Of a DNA stretch of 64,000 nucleotides, positions 26,737 to 36,477 are shown one piece after another. The stretch is from Sinomonas atrocyanea. GTDB taxonomy: Bacteria; Actinomycetota; Actinomycetes; Actinomycetales; Micrococcaceae. The position numbers and the translations under genes are program-made. The stretch lies in the NCBI RefSeq assembly GCF_001577305.1, contig NZ_CP014518.1, forward strand, positions 4,340,001-4,404,000. Direction: 5' to 3'. Position 1 is the first letter of the stretch, and each line of letters starts with the position of its first letter. The notes under the pieces are model-generated. The model did no database searches, was not told the origin of the DNA, and was given only the letters and a program-made list of their open reading frames with translations.

Positions 26737-28080
26737 TCAGGCGCCCGCTCCGCCCTCCGCGGTGGCCGGCTGGGCGGCGCGGAGGCCGACCGGGTCCTTG
26801 GCGGCGAGGGCCGCCGCCGTGGTGAGGACGCCGAGCACGGCGAACCAGCCGCACACGAGCCACGGCGCCCCGCCCCCGGCCTGGAGCAGGGCCGCGGCGA
26901 CGAGCGGGGTGACCGCCGCGGAGAGCACGGTGCCGACCTGGTAGCCGAACGAGACTCCCGAATAGCGCAGCTCGGTGGGGAACTGCTCGGCGAACCACGC
27001 GGCCTGGGGGCCGTAGATCGCGTCATGGAGGATGTTCATCCCGACGAGGAGCACGAGCGGGAGGAAGGCCAGGCTGCCATGGTCGAGGAACCAGAAGAAC
27101 GGCCAGATGAGCACCACGACGCCCACGGACGCCCCGACGGCGATGCGCCGGCGTCCGATCCGGTCGGAGAGCCAACCCCAGAACGGGCCCGAGAGCAGCC
27201 CGATGGCGGAGACGATGAGGATCGCGGCCAGGCCCGAGGTGGTGTCGTGGCGGCGGTCCTTGAGGTACCCGAGGATGTACACGGTCATGAGCGTGTAGAT
27301 GGCGGGCTGGACGAGCCGCATACCGATGGTCACGAGGATTCCGCGCGGGTGCTCGCGCAGCACGCGCGCCACGGGCCGGGCCACGGTGCGCGCGGCATCC
27401 TTGACCGCCGTGAACTCCTCTGCGTCGGTCACGCCCAGGCGGATCCACAGGCCGATCAGGACGAGGACGCCGGAGAGGAGGAACGGCAGCCGCCACCCGA
27501 ACGACTGGAACTGCTCAGGGGTGAGGAACCCCTGCGTGAGCGCGTACGCGCCGGTGGCCAGGAGCATGCCGGCCGCCGAGCCCACCTGCGTGAACGAGCC
27601 GAAGAGTCCGCGCCGGCCGGCCGGGGCGTGCTCGACGGAGAGCAGCGCGGAGCCGCCCCACTCGGCGCCGGCGGAGAGGCCCTGGATGAGCCGGAGTCCC
27701 ACGAGTCCCACCACGGCGAGGATGCCGATGGAGGCATAGTTCGGCAGGACGCCGATGAGGGTGGAGGCGATGCCCATGGTCAGCAGGGAGGCCACGAGCA
27801 GGGCCTTGCGGCCGATCCGGTCCCCGAGGTGGCCGGAGATGACGCCGCCGAGGGGCCGCGCGATGAACCCGACCGCGTAGGTGGCGAACGAGGCCAGGAC
27901 GCCCACGAGCGGGCTCGCGTCGGGGAAGAACTGCTTGTTGAACACGAGGGCCGAGGCCGTGCCGTAGAGGTAGAAGTCGTACCACTCGATGGTGGTGCCG
28001 ACGAACGCCGAGGCGAGGATGCGGCGCTTGGCGCGCAGGGCGGTGCCGAGTCCCGGCTCGGTTCTCAGGAGGGTGGCCAT
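26737..28080 (-). CDS. MFS transporter, metabolite:H+ symporter (MHS) family
   Basis: A 447-residue twelve-helix carrier. The N-terminal AFVGTTIEWYDFYLYGTASA and the GGVISGHLGDRIGRKALL loop are diagnostic of the MHS family (shikimate, alpha-ketoglutarate, proline/betaine, citrate carriers). The second-half loop WLSDRIGRRRIA is also present. It imports a small organic compound with protons. The ATG at 28080 follows GAGGAC. The monooxygenase gene downstream probably processes the imported compound; the identity is unknown. Confidence 0.9.
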   Translation of the reverse strand: MATLLRTEPGLGTALRAKRRILASAFVGTTIEWYDFYLYGTASALVFNKQFFPDASPLVGVLASFATYAVGFIARPLGGVISGHLGDRIGRKALLVASLLTMGIASTLIGVLPNYASIGILAVVGLVGLRLIQGLSAGAEWGGSALLSVEHAPAGRRGLFGSFTQVGSAAGMLLATGAYALTQGFLTPEQFQSFGWRLPFLLSGVLVLIGLWIRLGVTDAEEFTAVKDAARTVARPVARVLREHPRGILVTIGMRLVQPAIYTLMTVYILGYLKDRRHDTTSGLAAILIVSAIGLLSGPFWGWLSDRIGRRRIAVGASVGVVVLIWPFFWFLDHGSLAFLPLVLLVGMNILHDAIYGPQAAWFAEQFPTELRYSGVSFGYQVGTVLSAAVTPLVAAALLQAGGGAPWLVCGWFAVLGVLTTAAALAAKDPVGLRAAQPATAEGGAGA

Positions 28081-28311
28081 ACAGGTCCTCTTCGGGTCGC
28101 GGCGCGAGGCTCGCTCAGGCGCCATACTTACGGCGCCGGGGGCCCGCGCGCCGTCGAATCCTCACCTGGGGCACCCCACTACAGCCGGAGGGTTGCCGTC
28201 CGGCAAGCCAGGGCTTGATGCCGGAACTCTTGATTCTTCGCCCAGTCTGCCGGTGGGCGCCCCGCCTGACGAAACGCACCCGTCACGGAGGTTCACACTC
28301 GCCCCACCCCG

Positions 28312-28449
28312 CCTTCTGAAGGTCACCTCCTGAAGGTCACCTCCTGAAGGTCAGCTCCTGAAGGTCAGCTCCTGCGGGAGCGACCCGCTGGACCTGACTT
28401 CCAGGACGTGACTTCCAGAAGGTGACCTTCAGGAGGTGACTTCCAGACG
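28312..28449. repeat. Foldback repeat: four 14-bp units facing inverted copies
   Basis: Four tandem TCCTGAAGGTCACC-like units fill 28314-28369. After a small GCGGGAGCGACCCGC stem come copies in the opposite orientation, ending 28422-28449 (TGACCTTCAGGAGGTGAC). The outer arms can pair over about 28 bp with few mismatches. It shares its unit with the repeat at 14852. The rest of the 379-bp gap 28081-28459 contains no gene. Confidence 0.85.
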
Positions 28450-28459
28450 GAGGGGGGAC

Positions 28460-29176
28460 TCAGTAGTCGGGGTTGCTCGGGATGATGAGCCCCGTCTCGT
28501 ACCCGTACACGACCGCCTGCACCCGGTCGCGCAGGTGCAGCTTGGTCAGGATCCGGCGCACGTGGCTCTTCACGGTGGCCTCGGAGAGGAAGAACCGGTG
28601 CGCGATCTCCGCGTTGCTCAGGCCCTCGCAGATGGCCCGCAGGACCTCGAGTTCGCGCGGCGTCAGCTCCTTGAGCAGGGGGTCCGGGGCGGCGCCGCCG
28701 TTGCTCCGGGCGGGCGCGCCGCCGCTGCGGACGTAGGTCTCGAGGAGCCGCTGGGTCACGCGGGGGCTCACGACGGCGTCCCCGCTGGCCACGAGCCGCA
28801 CGGCCTGGACGAGTTCGGCGGGCGCCACGTCCTTGAGCAGGAACGCCGAGGCGCCGGCCTGGAGGCCGGAGAACGCGTACTCGTCGAGATCGAAGGTGGT
28901 CAGGATGATGACGCGGGCAGGGCTGTGGGCGGCGGCGATGCGCCGTGTGGCCTCGATGCCGTCCATGACCGGCATCCGCACGTCCATGAGCACCACGTCG
29001 GGGCGCAGCGACTCGGTGAGCTTCACGGCCTCGGCGCCGTTGCCGGCCTCGCCGACCACCTCGATCCCGTCCTCGGACTCGAGGACGAGCCGGAAGCCCA
29101 TCCGCAGCAGCGGCTGGTCGTCGACGAGCAGGAGCCTCAAGGGCCCCTCGCCGTGGTGGTGCTCCGTCTCGCTCAT
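28460..29176 (-). CDS. Response regulator, NarL/LuxR family
   Basis: A 238-residue two-domain regulator. The receiver domain (residues 13-130) has the acidic pair Asp19/Asp20, the phospho-acceptor Asp65 in VVLMDVRMP and the conserved Lys in FLLKDVAP. The LuxR-type helix-turn-helix (about 170-230) has LTPRELEVLRAICEGLSNAE and ATVKSHVRRIL. It is activated by the adjoining histidine kinase, with which it overlaps by 4 bp, and probably controls the linked ABC exporter. The start is the ATG at 29176. Confidence 0.93.
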   Translation of the reverse strand: MSETEHHHGEGPLRLLLVDDQPLLRMGFRLVLESEDGIEVVGEAGNGAEAVKLTESLRPDVVLMDVRMPVMDGIEATRRIAAAHSPARVIILTTFDLDEYAFSGLQAGASAFLLKDVAPAELVQAVRLVASGDAVVSPRVTQRLLETYVRSGGAPARSNGGAAPDPLLKELTPRELEVLRAICEGLSNAEIAHRFFLSEATVKSHVRRILTKLHLRDRVQAVVYGYETGLIIPSNPDY

Positions 29177-30408
29177 GCGTCCCCCTCCGCCCAGTGCTGC
29201 TCGTCCACCAGCAGCTCGGTCTCCACGACCCATCCTCCCCCGGCCCGCGGGCCCGCGCGGAGGGTGCCGCCGTAGAGGGCGGCCCGCTCCCGCATCCCGG
29301 CGATGCCGGCTCCCGTCCCGAGGCGAGGCCGCGCGCCGTCGGCCGCCGCGCCGTCGTTCTCGATCCGGACCCGCACGGTGCTGCCCTCGCGTGCCACCTC
29401 GACCTCGACGCGGGAGACCCCGCGCCCGTAGCGGAGCGCGTTGGTCAGGGACTCCTGGACGATCCGGTAGACGGCGAGCTGGAAGGCGGGGTCCGCGGGC
29501 GGGGCGGCCCCGGTGAGTGTGAGGACGGCGGGGAGCCCCGCGGTCCGGAACCCGGCCACGAGCGACTGCAAGCTCTCGGTGCCGGGGGCGGGTGCGAGGC
29601 TTGCCTCCGATGCCGGCTCGCGGAGCACCCCGAGGACGCGGCGCATGTCCGCCAGGGCGGTGCGCCCGGTACGGGACAGCTCGCCGAGGACCTCCTGGGC
29701 CCTGTCCGGGTCCTTCGCGGCGATCTTCGCGGCGCCGTCGCTGAGGGCGACCATGACCGTGAGCGAGTGCGCGACGACGTCGTGCATCTCCCGGGCGATC
29801 CGGTTGCGCTCCTGGACGGAGGCCAGCTCGGCCCTGCGCATGGCCCAGGCCCGGATCTCGGCCTGGTGCTCGCGGGTGCCGCGGACCCAGGCTCCGAGCC
29901 CGGCGGCGAGGACGTCCATGAGCAACACGGAGACCGCGGCGACCAGGCCCACGTAGCGGGCGTTCTCCGGGACGGCGGGGCCGCGGGGGGTGTAGACGAA
30001 CGCGTAGTAGACGGAGGCGGGGACCGAGGCGAGCACGGATGCGCCGAAGGCGACGAGCGCCGGGGCTGAGACGGCCACGGCGTAGAGCGCGAAGAAGACC
30101 GCCGCGCTCATGACCGAGCTGTTCGGGGACTGGTAGAGCAGGGCGGCGTCGATCGCCACGGTCACCACCAGCACGGCCCACGGGGACCGGCGCCGCCCCA
30201 GCAGGGCCGCCTGCTGGACGGCCAGCAGGGCCAACCGCCACCAATTGCCGTGCAGGGCGTACTCGGCGAAGAGCGGCCCCGCGAGGAACGCGGCCGCGGC
30301 GACGACGATCCAGTCCATCGCCACGGGACGGTCGGCCAGGTACGCGCGGACGCGGCCCCGCCGTGGCGGGACCGCGAGGGCGAGCGCCTGCGCGCCGGGA
30401 GCGTGCAC
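29173..30408 (-). CDS. Sensor histidine kinase, HisKA_3 (NarL-partner) type
   Basis: A 411-residue membrane kinase with four to five transmembrane helices (residues 32-175) and very short loops, suggesting it senses within the membrane. The dimerisation helix carries RNRIAREMHDVVAHSL with phospho-acceptor His209. The HATPase_c domain has YRIVQESLTNALRYG (N box) and GTGAGIAGMRERAALYGGTL (G boxes). A GTG start at 30408 follows GGAGGA. It forms an operon with the response regulator and an upstream ABC exporter, a set typical of peptide-antibiotic or envelope-stress sensing. Confidence 0.92.
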   Translation of the reverse strand: MHAPGAQALALAVPPRRGRVRAYLADRPVAMDWIVVAAAAFLAGPLFAEYALHGNWWRLALLAVQQAALLGRRRSPWAVLVVTVAIDAALLYQSPNSSVMSAAVFFALYAVAVSAPALVAFGASVLASVPASVYYAFVYTPRGPAVPENARYVGLVAAVSVLLMDVLAAGLGAWVRGTREHQAEIRAWAMRRAELASVQERNRIAREMHDVVAHSLTVMVALSDGAAKIAAKDPDRAQEVLGELSRTGRTALADMRRVLGVLREPASEASLAPAPGTESLQSLVAGFRTAGLPAVLTLTGAAPPADPAFQLAVYRIVQESLTNALRYGRGVSRVEVEVAREGSTVRVRIENDGAAADGARPRLGTGAGIAGMRERAALYGGTLRAGPRAGGGWVVETELLVDEQHWAEGDA

Positions 30409-30415
30409 GGTCCTC

Positions 30416-32250
<1,835 letters not shown>

Positions 32251-32476
32251 GACATTCCCCTTCGTGTTCGCATGGTTCCACGCTAGGGCGGCCACCCGGG
32301 CGGGCGCGACGACCGCGGGGATGAACTCGCGCGTCCCCCCGTGGGCGGTGCTCCTCCTCAAGGATGAGTCTGGGCGGAGGAACCCGCGAGGAAAGGCAGG
32401 ACACACCCACACCTGCCACAGCCCATCCTCGGCCCGGCCACAGCCTGCGCATAGCCTCGCGCCCTAGGTTTCACCC

Positions 32477-34030
32477 GTGAACCGTCGCACCCTCGTCATC
32501 AACAGCGCCCTCGGGGCGGCTGCCCTCCTCCTGAGCGGAGGGATCTGGGCGACCGTCGCCGCGACGGCGCGCCCCGCCAGCAGCGTCAGCAGCCGCACGG
32601 TCTCCGTAGCGCGCGCCTCGCTCCAGCAGACTGCCACGGCCTCGGGGAATGTCTCGTCGGCCGCGACCACCACGGTGGGGACCGGCAACTGCTCGGGCGC
32701 CGTCACGGCCGTCAAGGTTGCCATCGGCCAGACCGTCAAGGCCGGTGACGAGCTGGTGGACATCGACCCGACCAACGCGCAGAACGCCGTCGACTCGGCC
32801 CAGGCGCAGCTCGACGCGGCCTCGGCGCAGACCGGACAGCAGGCAGCCAGCGCGGCGAACTCGGTGGCCCAGGCGCGCCAGCAGCTGGCCAGTGCCCAGC
32901 AGACCCAGGCGCTCGACGTGCAGCAGCTGGCGGCCTCCGTGGCGGCCGCCCAGAAGCAGGTCGACGCGGACCAGGCCACGCTCACGCAGGACCAGGCCAC
33001 GGCATCGGCGAGCCCGAGCAGCACGCCCGCAGCCAATGCGCTGACCGCGGCGCAGGCGCAGCTGGCCAAGGACCAGCAGTCCCTCACCCAGGCCCAGAAC
33101 CAGCAGGCCTCCTCGACCCTCAAGGACCAGCAGCAGGTCGCCGGGGCGGGCGTCTCGCTCAGCTCGGCGCAGAACGCCCAGGCCAATGCGGCGCCCGCGA
33201 ACGTCACGAGCGCCCAGATCACGCTCAAGACCGCCCAGGACAACCTCGCCGACTGCGTGGTCAAGGCCCCCTCGAACGGCACGGTGACCGCCATCGGTGC
33301 GGTGGTGGGCGCGAACGCGTCCGGGGGCTCCTCGGGCGGTTCGAGCGCCTCCGGGGCCGGGTCTGCGGCCTCCGCCGGAAGCACCGGCGCGTCGTCGTCC
33401 GGCGCTGCCGGGTCCGGATCGGCGGCGGGCCTCGTGACCCTCACGGACGCCGGCCACCTCCAGGTCACGGCGGCCTTCTCCGAGTCGGACGTCGCGGCCA
33501 TGAAGGCGGGCCAGGCCGCGACCCTCACCTTCCCGGCCCTGAAGGCCGACGCCGGCGCGCCGCCGGTGACGGGGACCGTCACCTCGATCGCGGCGACCTC
33601 CACGACCACCAACGGCGTCGTCACCTATGCCGTGACCGTCTCGATCGCGAACCCGCCGGCGGCCGTGCGCCTCGGCGAGAGCGCCACGGTGGCGGTCACG
33701 ACGGCGTCGGCCGACAACGCGCTCGTGGTGCCGACCCTCGCGATCACGACTGCGGGCACGCGCCAGACGGTGACCGTGCAGCGCAACGGTGCGGACGTCC
33801 CGGTGGCCGTGACCACCGGCGTGACGGCGAACGGCCGCACCCAGATCCTCACGGGCTTGGGCGAGGGGGACCAGATCGTGCTCCCCAGCGTGACCGGCAC
33901 CACGGACACCTCGACCCAGAACCCGCGGGGCCTCTTCGGCGGGGGCTTCGGCGGCGGCGCCGGGGGCAACGGCGGCGGCGGGGCGCGAGGAGGCACGAGT
34001 GGCGGCAGCAACTCCGGCACCGGCCGCTGA
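32477..34030 (+). CDS. HlyD/MacA-like periplasmic adaptor of an ABC efflux system
   Basis: A 517-residue envelope protein with an N-terminal membrane anchor (residues 8-28). A biotinyl-lipoyl-like half motif (SGAVTAVKVAIGQTVKAGDELVDID) leads into a long coiled coil rich in Ala/Gln, about residues 100-240. The second lipoyl half (CVVKAPSNGTVTAIGAVVG), a low-complexity Ser/Gly insert and the beta-barrel domain follow. The C-terminus is a Gly-rich tail. It starts at a GTG without ribosome site, with TAGGTT at -10 distance, so it is probably leaderless. It leads the MacAB-like operon and is expected to link the exporter to the cell wall. Confidence 0.85.
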   Translation: MNRRTLVINSALGAAALLLSGGIWATVAATARPASSVSSRTVSVARASLQQTATASGNVSSAATTTVGTGNCSGAVTAVKVAIGQTVKAGDELVDIDPTNAQNAVDSAQAQLDAASAQTGQQAASAANSVAQARQQLASAQQTQALDVQQLAASVAAAQKQVDADQATLTQDQATASASPSSTPAANALTAAQAQLAKDQQSLTQAQNQQASSTLKDQQQVAGAGVSLSSAQNAQANAAPANVTSAQITLKTAQDNLADCVVKAPSNGTVTAIGAVVGANASGGSSGGSSASGAGSAASAGSTGASSSGAAGSGSAAGLVTLTDAGHLQVTAAFSESDVAAMKAGQAATLTFPALKADAGAPPVTGTVTSIAATSTTTNGVVTYAVTVSIANPPAAVRLGESATVAVTTASADNALVVPTLAITTAGTRQTVTVQRNGADVPVAVTTGVTANGRTQILTGLGEGDQIVLPSVTGTTDTSTQNPRGLFGGGFGGGAGGNGGGGARGGTSGGSNSGTGR

Positions 34031-34787
34031 TCCGGGCATGAGAGAGCTCGAGTACGCACGGCCGGCGGCACGTGCGGCCGCACACCGGTCGCGGCCCGTG
34101 ATCGCCCTCGAGGACGTCAGCAAGGTCTACGGCCAGGGCGAGGCCGAGGTCCGGGCGCTGGACGGCGTGGGCCTGAGCATCGGCCGCGGCGAGTTCGTGG
34201 CGATCGTGGGCGCGTCCGGGTCGGGCAAGTCGACCATGATGAACATCATCGGGTGCCTGGACGCGCCGACGGGCGGGAAGTACCTCATGGACGGGATCGC
34301 GACCGGCGAGCTCGACGAGTTCCAGCTCGCCCAGATCCGCAACCGCAAGATCGGGTTCGTCTTCCAGAGCTTCAACCTCATCCCCCGCACGCGGGCCGTC
34401 GACAACGTGGCGATGCCCCTGGCATATCGGAAGGTGGGCCGGCGCGAGCGGCACGCCCTCGCGCTCGAGGCCCTCGACGCCGTCGGCCTCTCCGCCCGCG
34501 CGGGCCACCTGCCCTCGCAGCTCTCCGGCGGCCAGCAGCAGCGCGTCGCGATCGCCCGCGCCCTCGTCGGCGAGCCGGTGCTCCTCCTCGCGGACGAGCC
34601 GACCGGGGCGCTCGACACCAGGTCCTCGCACGAGATCCTCGATCTCTTCGACGCCCTGCACGCCCGCGGCCGGACGATCGTCATGATCACCCACGAGCCG
34701 GAAGTCGCCGCCCGCGCCCAGCGGGTGGTGCGGATGCAGGACGGACGCATCGTCGAGGACTCTGCACCGTCGGGAGGCAGCGCGTGA
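33999..34787 (+). CDS. MacB-like ABC transporter ATP-binding protein
   Basis: A 262-residue ABC ATPase of the LolD/MacB type. Walker A is GASGSGKST, the Q-loop lies in FVFQSFNLIPR, the signature is LSGGQQQRVAIARAL, and Walker B is LLLADEPTGALD. A GTG at 33999 with a strong GAGGAGG overlaps the end of the adaptor gene by 32 bp. An ATG at 34038 is also possible and would avoid the overlap but lacks a good ribosome site. It energises the permease encoded next, with which it overlaps by 4 bp. Confidence 0.9.
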   Translation: MAAATPAPAADPGMRELEYARPAARAAAHRSRPVIALEDVSKVYGQGEAEVRALDGVGLSIGRGEFVAIVGASGSGKSTMMNIIGCLDAPTGGKYLMDGIATGELDEFQLAQIRNRKIGFVFQSFNLIPRTRAVDNVAMPLAYRKVGRRERHALALEALDAVGLSARAGHLPSQLSGGQQQRVAIARALVGEPVLLLADEPTGALDTRSSHEILDLFDALHARGRTIVMITHEPEVAARAQRVVRMQDGRIVEDSAPSGGSA

Positions 34788-36013
34788 TCGCCGAGTCCGT
34801 GCGCTTCGCCCTCTCAGGGATCGCGGCGAACAAGATGCGCTCCGTGCTCACCACGCTGGGAATCGTGATCGGCATCAGCGCCGTCATCACGCTCCTCGCC
34901 GTCGGGGCCGGGACGTCGAACATGATCAAGGAGCAGATCGGGCGCCTGGGCACCAACGTGCTCACCGTGAACCGCGCCGTCGCGACGGGCGGACGGGCCA
35001 CCGGCGGGAGCGCGACCGCGACCCGCACCCGGTCCACCTTCCTCACCCTCGCCGACCAGCAGTCCCTCGACGACCCGGTCCTCGCCCCGGACATCGCGAC
35101 GACAGCCCCGGTGGTGCAGGCGCAGTCCGTCACCGCGGCGCTGGGCTCCTCGACGCACTCGATCGCCTCGACGCTCGGGACCACGCCGTCGTACTTCGGC
35201 ATCACGGCGTTCAGCGCCGCGGCCGGGCGGGTGCTCGACGACGCCGACGCCGGCCAGCCCGTCGTCGTGCTGGGCAACAGTGTGGCCGTCGACCTGGCCC
35301 AGGACGTGTCCACCCTCGTCGGGCAGACCGTCTCGCTCAACAGCCGCAACTTCACGGTGGTCGGTGTCCTCGCCGCCAAGGGCACGAGCGGGCTCAACGA
35401 CCCCGACGACGTGGCCATGGTCCCGATCGACACGGCACAGGGCGCCTTCACCGGCTACACCCAGAGCCTCTCCTCCATCGCCGTGCAGGCCAAGAGCGCC
35501 GACGTCATGACCCAGGCGCAGAACGAGATGCAGCAGATCCTCGATGCCCGGCACCAGGTGACGCCGGACACCCGCGACTACCAGGTGCGGAACCAGGCCC
35601 AGGTGCTCTCGACCGCCACCTCCACCACCCAGACCCTGACGATCCTCCTCAGCGCGGTCGCCGGGATCAGCCTCCTCGTCGGCGGGATCGGGGTCATGAA
35701 CATCATGCTCGTCACCGTGACGGAGCGGACCAGGGAAATCGGAATCCGCAAGGCCATCGGCGCCACGCGGGGCAACATCGTGCTGCAGTTCCTCGTCGAA
35801 TCACTCATCATCTCGGTCCTCGGCGGCATCGCGGGCATCCTCCTCGGGTTCGGCGCCTCCGGCTTCCAGTTCTTCGGCATCCAGCCGGAGGTCCAGTGGT
35901 GGACCGTGTGGCTGAGCGTTGCCGTGTCCGCAGGGATCGGACTCGTGTTCGGCATCTATCCGGCCAACAAGGCCGCCAAGCTCCGTCCCATCGACGCCCT
36001 CCGCTACGAATAG
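34784..36013 (+). CDS. MacB-like ABC transporter permease (FtsX-type)
   Basis: A 409-residue permease with one N-terminal membrane helix, a large extracytoplasmic MacB core domain (about residues 45-265) and three C-terminal helices. The last part has the FtsX signature GIGVMNIMLVTVTERTREIG and RKAIGATRGNI. The start is a GTG coupled to the ATPase stop. MacB systems act as mechanotransmitters that expel peptides or drugs through an adaptor, which is encoded first in this operon. The substrate is unknown. Confidence 0.92.
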   Translation: MIAESVRFALSGIAANKMRSVLTTLGIVIGISAVITLLAVGAGTSNMIKEQIGRLGTNVLTVNRAVATGGRATGGSATATRTRSTFLTLADQQSLDDPVLAPDIATTAPVVQAQSVTAALGSSTHSIASTLGTTPSYFGITAFSAAAGRVLDDADAGQPVVVLGNSVAVDLAQDVSTLVGQTVSLNSRNFTVVGVLAAKGTSGLNDPDDVAMVPIDTAQGAFTGYTQSLSSIAVQAKSADVMTQAQNEMQQILDARHQVTPDTRDYQVRNQAQVLSTATSTTQTLTILLSAVAGISLLVGGIGVMNIMLVTVTERTREIGIRKAIGATRGNIVLQFLVESLIISVLGGIAGILLGFGASGFQFFGIQPEVQWWTVWLSVAVSAGIGLVFGIYPANKAAKLRPIDALRYE

Positions 36014-36020
36014 AGCCCCC

Positions 36021-36461
36021 ATGAACGAGCACACGCCAGAATCCACTGTTCCCACCGAGCGCATGGCCGTCGGCGGGTCCGCGGAAGCAACCGAGGCGTT
36101 CACCCTTCCGCAGGCGTCCGTTCCGGCCCCGTGGGGCAGCCCCCTGCCGGCGCGCGAAGAGGGGCTCCTCCCCTCCGACGACGCGGACGAGGCCTTCGAC
36201 GAGCCGTTCGTCCCGGCGCCCCGGTGGCGCGCGGGAAGGCTCACCAAGGTCCTGGTGTGCCTGTGCCTCGTGCTCGCGGGCGGCCTCGGCGGGGCGGCGC
36301 TGCAGAAGTCCGTGGATGCCCGTACCGGCCTGACCGGCCGGGGCCAGTTCCAGATCAGCTCGCAGAACGGTGCGGGAGGCGGCAACGGCGGCTTCGGCGG
36401 CCGCAACCGCGCATCCCAGAGCACGGGGACCGCACCGGCGCCGGCTCCGTCGGCCCCCTAG
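36021..36461 (+). CDS. Single-pass membrane protein of the MacAB-like operon
   Basis: A 146-residue protein with a polar, acidic cytoplasmic N-terminus of about 75 residues. One membrane helix (residues 77-95, VLVCLCLVLAGGLGGAALQ) follows, then a short external tail that is Gly/Asn/Arg-rich and ends in Ala/Pro repeats. No family is recognised. It starts 7 bp after the permease stop, so it is the fourth gene of the efflux operon. It may help assemble or regulate the exporter. Confidence 0.7.
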   Translation: MNEHTPESTVPTERMAVGGSAEATEAFTLPQASVPAPWGSPLPAREEGLLPSDDADEAFDEPFVPAPRWRAGRLTKVLVCLCLVLAGGLGGAALQKSVDARTGLTGRGQFQISSQNGAGGGNGGFGGRNRASQSTGTAPAPAPSAP

Positions 36462-36477
36462 GTCCTCCGAGGAACGG

